A DNA stretch of 64,000 bases, taken from Hyphomicrobiaceae bacterium. GTDB lineage: Bacteria > Pseudomonadota > Alphaproteobacteria > Rhizobiales > Xanthobacteraceae. How positions within the stretch are numbered: position 1 is the first letter of the stretch; every line of letters begins with the position of its first letter. Location of the stretch: NCBI GenBank assembly GCA_947472885.1, contig CANJBX010000002.1:28764-92763 (forward strand). Reading direction: 5' to 3'. A model generated the notes under the pieces. The model was not told where the DNA came from. It was given only the letters and a program-made list of their open reading frames with translations, and searched no databases. A program made the position numbers and the translations under genes. Below are positions 16,345-25,766 of the stretch, piece by piece.

Positions 16345-18708
16345 ATGGGCGACGACCTGCATGCCGACCCTATTGCGCTGGCGCGCAAGGGTTCCGGGCT
16401 GGCGCTGGGTCTTGAGCGTATTGGCCTCGTCACGCTGCGATTTCCGGTTTTTTTCACGGTGCTGCTGGCGGCGCTGACCATTGCCGCCGTGTTCGGCATC
16501 GGGCGCATCAAGGTCGATGATTCGCTCAGCCAGCTGTTCCGTTCCAACAGCGCCGAATTCAAGCAGTACGAGCAGGTCGTGCAGCGATTCCCGTCGAGCG
16601 AGTTCGACGTGCTGGTGGTGGTCGAAGGCAAGACGCTCCTCAAGCGCGAGTCGATCGAACACCTGCGCGACCTCACCGCCGACCTGCAACTGATCGACGG
16701 CACGCGCGGCATCATCTCGCTGTTCTCCGCGCGCCAGCCGCCGGAAGGCAACAGCATACCTGCGCCGCTATTTCCCTCCGACCTGCCGCAGGGCGCGGCC
16801 TACGACCAGCTGATCCAGCGCGTGCTGGCCAACGAGGTCATTCGCGGAAAGCTGTTGTCGGAGGACGGCGAGCTTGCGCTGTTCGTGCTGGCGCTCGATC
16901 CCAAGACCGTCAGCAGCAAGGGCCTGTTCGACACCATCGGCGAGATCCGCAAGACACTCGCCACATCGCTGAAGGAGACGAGCCTGAGCGGACAGCTCGC
17001 CGGCGTGCCGGTGATGCAGCTTGAAATCCGCAACGCGGTCGAGCGCGACCGGCTGATCTACAACGCCGCCGGTTTCATGGCGGGCTGCCTGATCGCCATC
17101 CTGTTCTTCCGGCGCGTGTCGTTCATGATTATCGCGGCCGGCCCGCCGCTGATCGCGATCATGCTGGCGCTCGGCACGCTCGGCTGGCTCGACTTCCAGC
17201 TCAACATGTTCCTGAACGTGATGACGCCACTCATCATGGTCATCAGTTTTTCCGACACCATGCAGCTGACGTTCGCGGCGCGCGACCGCCTGCTCAACCG
17301 CGACAGCAAGGTCGCGGCGCTGCATGGCGCCATCGTGGTCGTAGGTCCCGCCTGCGTGCTGACCCACGGCACCGCGGCGGTGTCGTTCATCGCGTTATTG
17401 TTTTCCGACTCCAAGCTGATCCAGACCTTCGGCGCAGCGGGCCTGATTGCCACCGTGATCGCGCTCGTTGCCGTGCTGATGCTGGTGCCGCTCCTTGGCG
17501 TACTGCTGCTGCGCAAGGACGAAAACTTCACCCGGAAGGCCAGCGGCGGCGATGCCGCTGTCGATGCGCTGCGCCGCATCTGCGGCTGGATCGCCGAACG
17601 CATGGTGCGCCATGCCGGCCTCTACAGCGTGCTGAGCGTGGTGGTCGTGATCGCGCTCGCGCTCGCCTATGCCAACCTCGATCCGCGCTATCGCCTTGCC
17701 GATCAGGTGCCTGACAAGCAGCAGGCGGTGGCAGCCTCTGGCCGGCTCGATGCCAAGCTCACCGGCGCGAACCCGATCGATATCCTGGTCGAACTGCCCA
17801 AGGGCGCCTCGCTCTATTCGCCCGAAACCCTGCAGGTGATCGCGGAAGTCCATGCCATCGTCGAGAAGCAGGCCGGCGTCGGCAACGTGTGGTCGATTGA
17901 AACGCTGCGGCGCTGGATCGCTGAAAAAGCCGGCAAGACCGATATCGCGAGCCTCAAGCAGTACGTCGAACTGCTGCCGACGCACCTGTCACGGCGCTTC
18001 ATCTCGGAAACGCAGGACGCCGCCATCGTGTCCGGCCGCATTCCCGATGTGGACGTGAGCGAACTCCTGCCGGTCATCGAGAAGCTCGACCAGACGCTCA
18101 ATGCGGTACGCGCCGCGCACAACGGCTATACGCTGTCCGTGACCGGGCTTTCCGCCGTCGCTGCGCGCAACAGCGCCAACATGATCGGCAAGCTCTCGAC
18201 CGCGCTGACCATCGAGATCGTGTTCGTGGCGGCGCTGATCGGCCTCGCGTTCCGTTCGTGGTTCGTGATGATCGTCAGCATCCTGCCCGGCGTATTTCCG
18301 ATCCTGGTATCAGGCACGCTGCTGTGGCTGATGGGCGAAGGATTGCAGTTCGCCAGCGTCGTCGCGCTCACGGTGTCGTTCGGCCTCGCGCTGTCGGCGA
18401 CGATCCACTACCTCAATCGCCTGCAGCTCGAATATCGCCACGGCGAGTCGCCTGAACTCGGCGTCATGCGGCCGACGGTACTGGTAGGCCCGGCGCTGAT
18501 CCTGACCTCGATGGTGCTGGCCTGCGGCCTCGCGGTGACGGTGTTCTCGGATCTGCCGTCGCTGCGGCTGTTCGGCTGGCTGAGTGCATTCGCAATGATC
18601 GCGGCGCTGGTCGGCGATCTGCTGATCCTGCCAGCGACCGTGATGTCGCTGCGCGAAGTGATCCGCTATTTCCGCGAACGCCGGGCGGCCAAGACCCCGG
18701 CGGAATAG
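16345..18708 (+). CDS. RND superfamily exporter (MMPL/HpnN-like)
   Basis: Inner-membrane exporter of the RND superfamily, probably for lipids or other hydrophobic molecules. The 787-residue protein has the duplicated RND layout: a helix near 30, a periplasmic loop, a block of five helices with VRDRLIYNAAGFMAGCLIAIL onwards, then the same again in the second half. Its size and single-polypeptide form fit the MMPL/hopanoid-exporter type rather than AcrB pumps, which exceed 1000 residues. No membrane fusion protein gene is adjacent. The chosen ATG at 16345 follows CGGATAAG; a GTG at 16279 is an alternative start. Confidence 0.88.
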   Translation: MGDDLHADPIALARKGSGLALGLERIGLVTLRFPVFFTVLLAALTIAAVFGIGRIKVDDSLSQLFRSNSAEFKQYEQVVQRFPSSEFDVLVVVEGKTLLKRESIEHLRDLTADLQLIDGTRGIISLFSARQPPEGNSIPAPLFPSDLPQGAAYDQLIQRVLANEVIRGKLLSEDGELALFVLALDPKTVSSKGLFDTIGEIRKTLATSLKETSLSGQLAGVPVMQLEIRNAVERDRLIYNAAGFMAGCLIAILFFRRVSFMIIAAGPPLIAIMLALGTLGWLDFQLNMFLNVMTPLIMVISFSDTMQLTFAARDRLLNRDSKVAALHGAIVVVGPACVLTHGTAAVSFIALLFSDSKLIQTFGAAGLIATVIALVAVLMLVPLLGVLLLRKDENFTRKASGGDAAVDALRRICGWIAERMVRHAGLYSVLSVVVVIALALAYANLDPRYRLADQVPDKQQAVAASGRLDAKLTGANPIDILVELPKGASLYSPETLQVIAEVHAIVEKQAGVGNVWSIETLRRWIAEKAGKTDIASLKQYVELLPTHLSRRFISETQDAAIVSGRIPDVDVSELLPVIEKLDQTLNAVRAAHNGYTLSVTGLSAVAARNSANMIGKLSTALTIEIVFVAALIGLAFRSWFVMIVSILPGVFPILVSGTLLWLMGEGLQFASVVALTVSFGLALSATIHYLNRLQLEYRHGESPELGVMRPTVLVGPALILTSMVLACGLAVTVFSDLPSLRLFGWLSAFAMIAALVGDLLILPATVMSLREVIRYFRERRAAKTPAE

Positions 18709-18720
18709 TTTTCAGTTGGA

Positions 18721-19218
18721 TTACTGCTTCGCGAGCGTAATTACGGTTTCCTGGAGCGAACTGCCGGGCGACTTGATCGAGATCGACTGGCTCGATCCGC
18801 GAGTGGTGATGTTCAGGAACGCCGCAAAGGTCTGACTTACCGCGCGCACTTCGATCTTGCCGGGCGAAGCCGTGCCCGTGACGTTGCCCGCAGCGCTGCT
18901 GGTCGTTTCGTTCCACATGCCGGTGATTTCACCGCCGTTGTAGACGAGGTTGCTGTGTAGCTCGAACTTGTAGCTGTCGCTGGCGCAGCGCAGTTCGAGC
19001 TTCAGGTTGTTGCCGGCGGCGTCCGGCGTGTAGCTCGAACGGCAGCGGATACGTTCCTTGGTGCCGTCCAGGAAATTGATGGTGCCATTGCCGGTCCAGT
19101 TGCCGCCGAGCGCGAGCAGCGGGCTTTCCTTGGGCTGCGCGCCAGCTTCGGGTGCAAATGACCACAGTGCCGCTGCAAGCATCGTCAGCGTCACAAAAAT
19201 TCTGACCGGCTTCGACAT
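18721..19218 (-). CDS. Exported hypothetical protein, 165 aa
   Basis: Not assigned to a named family. From the ATG at 19218 the protein has a signal peptide (MSKPVRIFVTLTMLAAALW, cleavage expected after AGA near 27) and a mature part rich in beta strands and small residues: NWTGNGTINFLDGTKERIRC, then LELRCASDSYKFEL and GNVTGTASPGKIEV. Two cysteines in the mature part could form a disulfide. It resembles small periplasmic beta-sandwich proteins common in Rhizobiales. It converges with the RND exporter gene, 12 bp apart. Confidence 0.75.
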   Translation of the reverse strand: MSKPVRIFVTLTMLAAALWSFAPEAGAQPKESPLLALGGNWTGNGTINFLDGTKERIRCRSSYTPDAAGNNLKLELRCASDSYKFELHSNLVYNGGEITGMWNETTSSAAGNVTGTASPGKIEVRAVSQTFAAFLNITTRGSSQSISIKSPGSSLQETVITLAKQ

Positions 19219-19335
19219 GGCTCGATATCCCGTGAAACGTACCGCACCTGCAAGATAGAGGCTGGCCGGGTTAATTTCACTGGGCCAGTCCCGATCCCCG
19301 GTCACAATGCACGGTAGGGTTAAAGCCCCTCCGCC

Positions 19336-20772
19336 TTACCCGACCAGCACGTTCTTGAACTGCCACGGATCGCTGGTATCGATATCTTCCGGAAACAGGC
19401 CCGGACGGCCCGCGAGAGGGGTCCAGTCGGTATAAAACCCCTTCACCGGGCCAAGATAAGGCCGCTGGATTTCCAGCAGGCGATGGAAATCCATCTCGTC
19501 TGCCTCAACGATACCCTCATGCGGATGCTCCAGCGCCCAGACCATGCCGCCGAGCACGGCGGAAGTCACCTGCAGGCCGGTGGCATTCTGGTAGGGCGCG
19601 AGTTCCCGTGTCTCCTCGATGGAGAGCTGCGAGCCGAACCAGTAGGCATTCTTGCCGTGGCCGTAGAGCAGCACACCGAGTTCGTCGATGCCGTCGACGA
19701 TTTCGTTCTCGTCGAGGATGTGATGCTGCTCCTGCATCTTGCCGGAGCCGAACATCTCGTGCAGCGACAGCACCGCGTCATCCGCAGGGTGATACGCATA
19801 GTGGCAGGTCGGCCGGTAGATCACCGCGCCCGATGCGTCGCGCGCCGTGAAATAGTCGGCAATCGAGATCGACTCGTTGTGGGTGACGAGGAAGCCGTAC
19901 TGCGCGCCGCGCGTCGGGCACCAGGTGCGCACGCGGGTGTTGGCGCCGGGCTGCATCAGATAGATCGCCGCGCCGCTGCCGGTCTCGTGGGTATACGCGT
20001 TCGCCGGCATCCATTTTTCATGGGTGCCCCAGCCGAGTTCGGACGGCTGCACGCCTTCCGACAGGAAGCCCTCGACCGACCAGGTGTTGACGAAGACCTC
20101 CGGCGGCTTCGGCGACCTGGAGCGCTGCGTGTCCCGCTCGGCGATGTGGATGCCCTTGACGCCGGTCTGCCGCATCAGGTCCGCCCATTCGGCCTTGGTT
20201 TTCGGCTCGCGGGTGTTGAGCTTCAGGTCCGCTGCGACATCGAGCAGCGCCTGCTTGACGAAAAAGGAGACCATGCCGGGGTTGGCGCCACAGCAAGATA
20301 CGGCCGTCGTCGAGCCGGGGCGGCGTGCCTTCTTGGCGGCGAGCGTATTCTCGCGCAGCGCGTAGTTGGAGCGCGCGGCCGCGCCCTTCGAATTGTCGAA
20401 ATAAAACCCGAGCCAGGGCTCATTGACCGTGTCGATGTAGAGCGCGCCGAGCTCATTGCAGAGCTCCATGATGTCGGTCGAGCCGGTATCGACCGACAGG
20501 TTGACGCAGAAGCCCTGGCCGCCGCCTGCGGTGAGCAGCGGCGTCAGCACTTCGCGATAATTTTCCCGGGTCAGGCCCTGCTGGATGAAGCGCACGCCGT
20601 GCTTGTCGCAGAGCGCCTTGCGGCCCTCGTCCTTGGGATCGAGCACGGTGATGCGCGACTTGTCGTAGTTGAGATGCCGCTCAAGCAGCGGCAGCGTGCC
20701 TTTGCCGATGGAGCCGAAGCCGACCATGACAATCGGGCCGGTAATGGTGGCGTAAACGGGCCAGTCGGTCAT
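19336..20772 (-). CDS. hss: Homospermidine synthase
   Basis: NAD-dependent enzyme making sym-homospermidine from two putrescine molecules (or putrescine plus spermidine), the characteristic triamine of many alphaproteobacteria. At 478 residues it matches the bacterial family. The Rossmann motif VMVGFGSIGKGTLPLL is at about residues 15-30, LDPKDEGR follows near 45, and DTVNEPWLGFYF and SCCGANPGMVSFFVKQAL are also typical. It is the last gene of a same-strand cluster with an ornithine decarboxylase, which supplies putrescine, and an acetyltransferase; the gap to the acetyltransferase is 95 bp. Confidence 0.95.
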   Translation of the reverse strand: MTDWPVYATITGPIVMVGFGSIGKGTLPLLERHLNYDKSRITVLDPKDEGRKALCDKHGVRFIQQGLTRENYREVLTPLLTAGGGQGFCVNLSVDTGSTDIMELCNELGALYIDTVNEPWLGFYFDNSKGAAARSNYALRENTLAAKKARRPGSTTAVSCCGANPGMVSFFVKQALLDVAADLKLNTREPKTKAEWADLMRQTGVKGIHIAERDTQRSRSPKPPEVFVNTWSVEGFLSEGVQPSELGWGTHEKWMPANAYTHETGSGAAIYLMQPGANTRVRTWCPTRGAQYGFLVTHNESISIADYFTARDASGAVIYRPTCHYAYHPADDAVLSLHEMFGSGKMQEQHHILDENEIVDGIDELGVLLYGHGKNAYWFGSQLSIEETRELAPYQNATGLQVTSAVLGGMVWALEHPHEGIVEADEMDFHRLLEIQRPYLGPVKGFYTDWTPLAGRPGLFPEDIDTSDPWQFKNVLVG

Positions 20773-20867
20773 CGCAAAAACTCCACAGGGTCGAATGCAA
20801 GAAATCGAATAACGAGAAAACTCGCCCGGCTGCGGACGGCGCCTTCATACGGTTTTCTACGGCTTCT

Positions 20868-21437
20868 TTAAGCCGCGTGTGACACGCGCACGAGGTCTTC
20901 CACAGCAATGGCCGGGATAAACCGCGGACGGCGGGACGGAACCGGCTTGCCGGCGGCGACAATTGCGCCACGGGCGCCATCGAGTGCGCCTTCGGCCAGT
21001 TCCAGCGCCAGCAGCCGGTGCGCCGGGCAATCGCCCGGCATCGCCAGATTGCCGGTCTTTTCGGCGGAAAAGCCAAAGCGACCGTAGTAATCCGCGTCAC
21101 CGACCAGCAGCACGGCCTTGTGGCCGCGCATCCGCGCATTACGGATCGCACGCTGCATCAGTTGCGCGCCGAGACCCTTGCAGCGGTAGCCGGGATGGAC
21201 CGCCAGCGGGCCGAGGAGGAGCGCAGAGACGCCCTCACCCGCCGCGACATGCCAAAGGCGCACGGTCCCGACCATGCGGCCGTTTTCGGTCGCGACCAGC
21301 GACAGCCCTTCGGCAGCCTGGCGGTCACGACGGATCTGCTCCGACGGCTTGGCAAAGCGCACGCGGCCATAGGCAACGTCGAGCAGGTGCTCACGCGCGG
21401 CAACGTCGGTGGTTTTTTCATTCCGGATCGAGATCAT
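20868..21437 (-). CDS. GNAT family N-acetyltransferase
   Basis: Acetyl-CoA-dependent N-acetyltransferase of 189 residues. The acetyl-CoA binding segment LLLGPLAVHPGYRCKGLGAQLMQRAI (read around residues 80-105) holds the Q/R-x-x-G-x-G/A-type motif as RCKGLGA. VLLVGDADYYGRFGF is typical of the YhbS-like subgroup. It sits between ornithine decarboxylase and homospermidine synthase, so a polyamine substrate is an attractive but unproven idea. I start at the ATG at 21437 (MISIRNEKTTDVAARE); the open frame runs further upstream through hairpin DNA. Confidence 0.88.
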   Translation of the reverse strand: MISIRNEKTTDVAAREHLLDVAYGRVRFAKPSEQIRRDRQAAEGLSLVATENGRMVGTVRLWHVAAGEGVSALLLGPLAVHPGYRCKGLGAQLMQRAIRNARMRGHKAVLLVGDADYYGRFGFSAEKTGNLAMPGDCPAHRLLALELAEGALDGARGAIVAAGKPVPSRRPRFIPAIAVEDLVRVSHAA

Positions 21438-21514
21438 GGTCAAGGCCCTCCACGCCGGACGCGCGCTTACACGCGCAGCCTGACGCTGCAAACTTGAACT
21501 GGCATTTGGAAGGT

Positions 21515-21577
21515 GGAGCCGGCTGTGCCGGCTCCCGGGAGCTTTCAAGGCTCGGAGCTAAGCGCGAAATCGCGCTT
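21515..21577. other. Two strong hairpins between ornithine decarboxylase and acetyltransferase genes
   Basis: Hairpin one is a perfect 9-bp stem with a 3-nt loop: GGAGCCGGC at 21515-21523 pairs with GCCGGCTCC at 21527-21535. Hairpin two, AAGCGCGA and TCGCGCTT at 21560-21577, ends one base from the decarboxylase stop codon. On the minus (coding) strand neither is followed by a T run, so they look more like mRNA stabilising or processing structures than an intrinsic terminator. They could uncouple decarboxylase expression from the two downstream genes. Confidence 0.6.
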
Positions 21578-21578
21578 T

Positions 21579-22721
21579 TTAGATATGGTAGCTCTTCAAG
21601 GGCGCGAAGCCGTTGAACGCCACCGCCGAGTAGGTCGTCGTATAGGCGCCCGTGCCTTCGATCAGCAGCTTGTCGCCGATCTCAAGGCTTACCGGGAGCG
21701 GGTACGGCGTCTTCTCGTACATCACGTCGGCCGAGTCGCAGGTCGGGCCGGCGAGTACGCAGGGGGCCATCGCATCGCCGTCCCGCGGGGTGCGGATCGG
21801 ATAGCGGATGGACTCGTCCATCGTCTCGGCGAGACCGCCGAACTTGCCGATGTCCAGGTAGACCCAGCGCACGTCGTCTTCCTCGCTCTTCTTCGAGACA
21901 AGGACGACCTCGGTTTCGATCAGGCCAGCGTTGCCGACCATGCCGCGGCCCGGTTCGATGATCGTTTCCGGGATGCGGTTGCCGAAGTGCTTGCGCAGTG
22001 CCTTGAAGATCGCCGAGCCGTAGGTCTTCACCGACGGAACATTCTTCAGGTACTTCGTCGGGAAACCGCCGCCGAGGTTGACCATCGCGAGGTTGATGCC
22101 GCGCTCGCCGCATTCCTTGAACACGGTCGCCGCCGAAGCGAGGGCACGGTCCCAGGCATGCTGGTTGCGCTGCTGCGAACCGACATGGAACGACACGCCA
22201 TAGGGCTCAAGGCCGAGCTTGAGCGCATGCTCCAGCACGTCCACGGCCATCGACGGCTCGCAGCCAAACTTGCGCGACAACGGCCATTCCGCACCGACGC
22301 AGTCGGAGAGGATGCGGCAGAATACGCGCGAGCCGGGAGCGGCACGGGCAACCTTCTCGACTTCGGCATTGCAATCGACCGCGAACAGCCGGATGCCCAG
22401 TTCGAAGGCGCGCGCAATGTCACGCTCCTTCTTGATGGTGTTGCCGTAGGAGATACGGTCCGGCGTTGCGCCAGCCGCGAGCGCCATTTCAATCTCGGCG
22501 ACCGAAGCGGTGTCGAAGCAGGAGCCGAGCCTGGCCAGCAGCGAAAGCACCTCCGGCGACGGGTTGGCCTTCACGGCGTAGAACACGCGCGTGTCGGGCA
22601 ACGCCTTCGCGAAGTTGGTGTAGTTGTCCTTCACGACGTCGAGATCGACGACGAGAACAGGACCTTCATCCACGCCACGCTCGTGGCGGTCACGCAGGAA
22701 TTCTCGGATGCGCTCAGTCAT
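21579..22721 (-). CDS. Ornithine decarboxylase (PLP fold III, alanine-racemase type)
   Basis: Decarboxylates ornithine to putrescine, the entry to polyamine synthesis; many alphaproteobacterial members also accept lysine. The 380-residue length and fold III motifs fit: FYAVKANPSP with the PLP lysine at 51, FDTASVAEIEMAL, NTIKKERDI, SFHVGSQQRN, EPGRGMVGNAG and the active-site cysteine in GPTCDSADV. It is much shorter than inducible E. coli SpeF. GGGGAGAG precedes the ATG at 22721. It heads a cluster with an acetyltransferase and homospermidine synthase, and is preceded by a long structured leader. Confidence 0.93.
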   Translation of the reverse strand: MTERIREFLRDRHERGVDEGPVLVVDLDVVKDNYTNFAKALPDTRVFYAVKANPSPEVLSLLARLGSCFDTASVAEIEMALAAGATPDRISYGNTIKKERDIARAFELGIRLFAVDCNAEVEKVARAAPGSRVFCRILSDCVGAEWPLSRKFGCEPSMAVDVLEHALKLGLEPYGVSFHVGSQQRNQHAWDRALASAATVFKECGERGINLAMVNLGGGFPTKYLKNVPSVKTYGSAIFKALRKHFGNRIPETIIEPGRGMVGNAGLIETEVVLVSKKSEEDDVRWVYLDIGKFGGLAETMDESIRYPIRTPRDGDAMAPCVLAGPTCDSADVMYEKTPYPLPVSLEIGDKLLIEGTGAYTTTYSAVAFNGFAPLKSYHI

Positions 22722-23110
22722 GGCGCTCTCCCCACAGCTAAAAGGACGCGCAAACGTCCGATGATGCGGATTAGCGAGCCCACTATCAGCGCGCTATGGA
22801 AACGCGCCGGATAGCAAAACCCGTTACCGCTAAGCTGCCTTGGATTGGATTGGGAAGAATCCCCGCCCCGCCCGGTCGGCAATGATGAACAAGCCTCTAC
22901 GGTGACCCGCGCCGGTGATGGAAACCGGCAGAGACGATAGAAGCTCATTCCGTCGTTGCTTTAAGGCGCGTCCCCTGTTTGAGAGCAGGGTTTGCCGGTT
23001 TCGCCTCCGGCTGCCAGTCGAATGTTCGGAGCTAGTAGCGACCGAAAAGTCTTGCGACTTCTTGATCTCACTCCGGGCGGCTGTCCGGCCTCTTGTCCGG
23101 ATGCCCACCG
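22722..23110 (-). ncRNA. Structured 5' leader of ornithine decarboxylase, candidate speF-type RNA
   Basis: No gene occupies 22722-23278. Read on the minus strand the stretch is packed with short stems: AAGTC-GCAA-GACTT with a GNRA loop (23047-23060), GCCGG/CCGGC (22994-23011), CCCTG/CAGGG (22973-22990) and GCCGGT/ACCGGC (22911-22929). Then comes a G-rich run and the ribosome binding site. A conserved leader named speF is known upstream of ornithine decarboxylase genes in alphaproteobacteria, so identity with that family is likely, but I cannot run the covariance model. The 5' end is not defined. Short ORFs inside it (from 22948 and 23156) look fortuitous. Confidence 0.55.
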
Positions 23111-23278
23111 ACTGACACACGCCCACAGGCACGTGCGAAATTGAGCAATTGTGCAACTAAGTAATTTTTACCCGCGATGCAAGAGTTTTTTTCAAAATCT
23201 CGCGCGAACGTCACCAGACGTTAACAGCTGTTAAACTTTTGGCGCGGACTGCGCACACGTGGAGCGCTGTGTGAGCGC

Positions 23279-23536
23279 TCAGACGCGGTGCGTGAAGGGC
23301 TCGATGCGCATGCCGTTACGGATGAACGCGGCCATCACCGCCACACCGCCGAGGAAGAAGATTCCCGTCAGCACGTACTCGCCGTAGAGGCCGAGGCCGA
23401 ACAGGTTGGCGAGCGCCCAGCCGCCGGCGAACGCTGCGCCGAATACTTCGGCGCCGATGAGTACGGCGGCGGAGATCACGGTCGAGACATTGTCCCAATG
23501 GATACGGGTTTGCTTGGTTGAAGCGGCGTCAGACAT
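23279..23536 (-). CDS. Small membrane protein, 85 aa
   Basis: Unrecognised inner-membrane protein. It has a polar N-terminus of about 15 residues and then two hydrophobic helices, at about 18-46 (VSTVISAAVLIGAEVFGAAFAGGW) and 54-73 (VLTGIFFLGGVAVMAAF), ending in a short basic tail. GAGGTAAG lies just ahead of the ATG. It overlaps nothing coding on its own strand and diverges from the M3 peptidase gene; the two starts are 71 bp apart. Confidence 0.75.
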   Translation of the reverse strand: MSDAASTKQTRIHWDNVSTVISAAVLIGAEVFGAAFAGGWALANLFGLGLYGEYVLTGIFFLGGVAVMAAFIRNGMRIEPFTHRV

Positions 23537-23607
23537 TGCTTACCTCACTGAATGGCCGCACTCTTTACGATCTGTTGGACGAGATCAAGGCACCCGAGGG
23601 ACCTCAA

Positions 23608-25698
23608 ATGGCCGCAGTTTCGACCGCTTCCACCGCCTCCAACCCCCTCCTCGCCGACTGGAAGACGCCGTTTGGCGCGCCGCCGTTCGGCGAAATCCAG
23701 CCCGAGCATTTCGGCCCGGCTTTCGAGGCCGCGCTGGCGGCCCACCGTCGCGAGATCGACGCCATCACCGGCGATCCGGCAGCCGCCACCTTCGAGAATA
23801 CCATCACCGCCATGGAGCGCGCGGGCCGCCTGCTCGACCGGGTCTCGGCGGTCTTCCACGGCCTCGCCAGCGCACACACCAATGACGAACTTCTGAAGCT
23901 GGAGCGGGAGCTGTCGCCCAAGCTGGCCGCGCACGGCAACACCATCCGCCTCAACGACAGCCTGTTCGCCCGGATCGATACGCTCTGGCAGCAGCGCGAG
24001 ACGCTTGGCCTCGACCCGGAGCAGGCGCGGGTGCTGGAGCGCTACCACACCAATTTCCGCCGCTCAGGGGCTGGCCTCGACAAGGCGAAGAAGGACCGCC
24101 TGGCCGAAATCGGCGAGCGGCTGGCGACGCTGGGCACCACGTTCAGCCAGCATGTGCTGGCCGACGAGCAGAGCTGGACCCTGACGCTCGATGGCGAGGA
24201 GGACCTCGCCGGCCTCCCCGATTTCCTGCGTACCGCGGCAGAGGAAGCCGCCAGGGAGCGTCATCAGGACGGCAAGCACGTCATCACGCTGTCGCGCTCC
24301 AGCGTCGAGCCGTTCCTGCAATCCTCCCGCCGCCGCGACCTGCGCGAGAAGGCCTACCGGGCCTGGATCGCCCGCGGCGACAACAACGACAAGACTGACA
24401 ACAAGGCGATCATCGCCGAGACCACGGCGTTGCGGGCCGAGCGGGCGCACCTCCTGGGCTACAACAGCTTCGCGGCGTACCGCCACGCCGACGCCATGGC
24501 CAAGACGCCTGCCAACGTCCGCGGCCTCCTTGAGCGGGTCTGGCCGCCGGCGCGCCGGCGTGCCCTCGCCGACCGCGACGCCATGCAGGAGATCATACGC
24601 AACGAGGGTGGCAACTTCAGGCTCGCCGCCTGGGACTGGCGCCACTACGCCGAGAAGCTGCGCAAGGCGCACTTCGACCTCGACGAGGCCGAGATCAAGC
24701 CCTACCTCGCGCTCGACAACGTCATCGCCGCCGCCTTCGACTGCGCCAACCGGCTGTTCGGCCTGACCTTCACCGAGGTGAAGGACATCCCGGTCTGGCA
24801 CCCGGATGTGCGGACCTTCGAGGTCAAGGACGCTGCCGGGAAACATGTCGGCGTGTTCTTCGGCGATTACTTCGCGCGCTCGTCCAAGCGCAGCGGCGCC
24901 TGGATGACGACCTTCCGCGACCAGAACAAGCTGGAGGGCCAAGGTCCTTTGGAAGTCCGCCCGCTGGTCATCAACGTCATGAACTTCTCCAAGGCAGCGC
25001 CGGGCCAGCACACGCTGCTGTCGTTCGACGATGCCCGGACCCTGTTCCACGAACTCGGCCACGGCCTGCACGGACTATTGTCGGATGTGACCTATCCGTC
25101 GATCTGCGGCACGCGGGTCGCGACCGACTTCGTGGAACTGCCCTCGCAGCTTTACGAACACTGGCTGGAGCGCCCCGAGGTGCTGCGGAAATTTGCCTTG
25201 CATCATGAAACAGGCCGGCCGATGCCGGACACGCTGCTCGCCAAGCTGAAGGCGGCGCGGACATTCAACCAGGGCTTTGCCACGGTGGAATACGTCGCCT
25301 CCGCGCTGGTCGATCTGGATTTTCACGAACTCGCCGCCGCCGACAAGCTGGACGTCGCGGCGTTTGAGGCGAAGTCGCTCGCCAAGATCGAAATGCCGGA
25401 AGAAATCGCCATGCGGCACCGCCCGACGCATTTCACCCACGTCTTCTCGGGCGGCGGCTATGCGGCGGCCTACTACAGCTACATGTGGTCGGAGGTGCTG
25501 GATGCCGACGCGTTCGATGCCTTTGCCGAGACCGGCGACGATTTCGACCCGGCGACCGCACAGCGGCTCAAGGAGTTTGTCTATTCGGCGGGCAACACCC
25601 GCGATCCCGCCGAGGCCTATACGAAGTTTCGCGGCCGGCTGCCGACCGTCGATGCGCTGTTGAAGAAACGCGGACTAACGGAAGCGGCGGCAGTTTAG
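23608..25698 (+). CDS. M3 family metallopeptidase (oligopeptidase A / Dcp type)
   Basis: Cytoplasmic zinc peptidase that degrades short peptides, including cleaved signal peptides. The 696 residues are the family's usual length. The zinc site FHELGHGLHGLL is at about residues 479-490 with His 481 and 485 as ligands and Glu 482 catalytic. GTRVATDFVELPSQLYEHW supplies the third ligand region, and HVFSGGGYAAAYYSYMWSEVL near 605-625 is the conserved C-terminal substrate segment. The ATG at 23608 follows GAGGGACC, so I prefer it to the ATG at 23518. Confidence 0.94.
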   Translation: MAAVSTASTASNPLLADWKTPFGAPPFGEIQPEHFGPAFEAALAAHRREIDAITGDPAAATFENTITAMERAGRLLDRVSAVFHGLASAHTNDELLKLERELSPKLAAHGNTIRLNDSLFARIDTLWQQRETLGLDPEQARVLERYHTNFRRSGAGLDKAKKDRLAEIGERLATLGTTFSQHVLADEQSWTLTLDGEEDLAGLPDFLRTAAEEAARERHQDGKHVITLSRSSVEPFLQSSRRRDLREKAYRAWIARGDNNDKTDNKAIIAETTALRAERAHLLGYNSFAAYRHADAMAKTPANVRGLLERVWPPARRRALADRDAMQEIIRNEGGNFRLAAWDWRHYAEKLRKAHFDLDEAEIKPYLALDNVIAAAFDCANRLFGLTFTEVKDIPVWHPDVRTFEVKDAAGKHVGVFFGDYFARSSKRSGAWMTTFRDQNKLEGQGPLEVRPLVINVMNFSKAAPGQHTLLSFDDARTLFHELGHGLHGLLSDVTYPSICGTRVATDFVELPSQLYEHWLERPEVLRKFALHHETGRPMPDTLLAKLKAARTFNQGFATVEYVASALVDLDFHELAAADKLDVAAFEAKSLAKIEMPEEIAMRHRPTHFTHVFSGGGYAAAYYSYMWSEVLDADAFDAFAETGDDFDPATAQRLKEFVYSAGNTRDPAEAYTKFRGRLPTVDALLKKRGLTEAAAV

Positions 25699-25766
25699 AT
25701 GCGCCAAAACATTCCCTGCTATCCTGGCCGGCAACGAATGCCTATAAACACGCAAGGAGCGAAGCA

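Noticed and set aside
22830..23156. 108-codon frame in the ornithine decarboxylase leader
   Set aside because: No Shine-Dalgarno and a composition explained by RNA stems; it overlaps several hairpins. A leader peptide cannot be excluded but is not supported.
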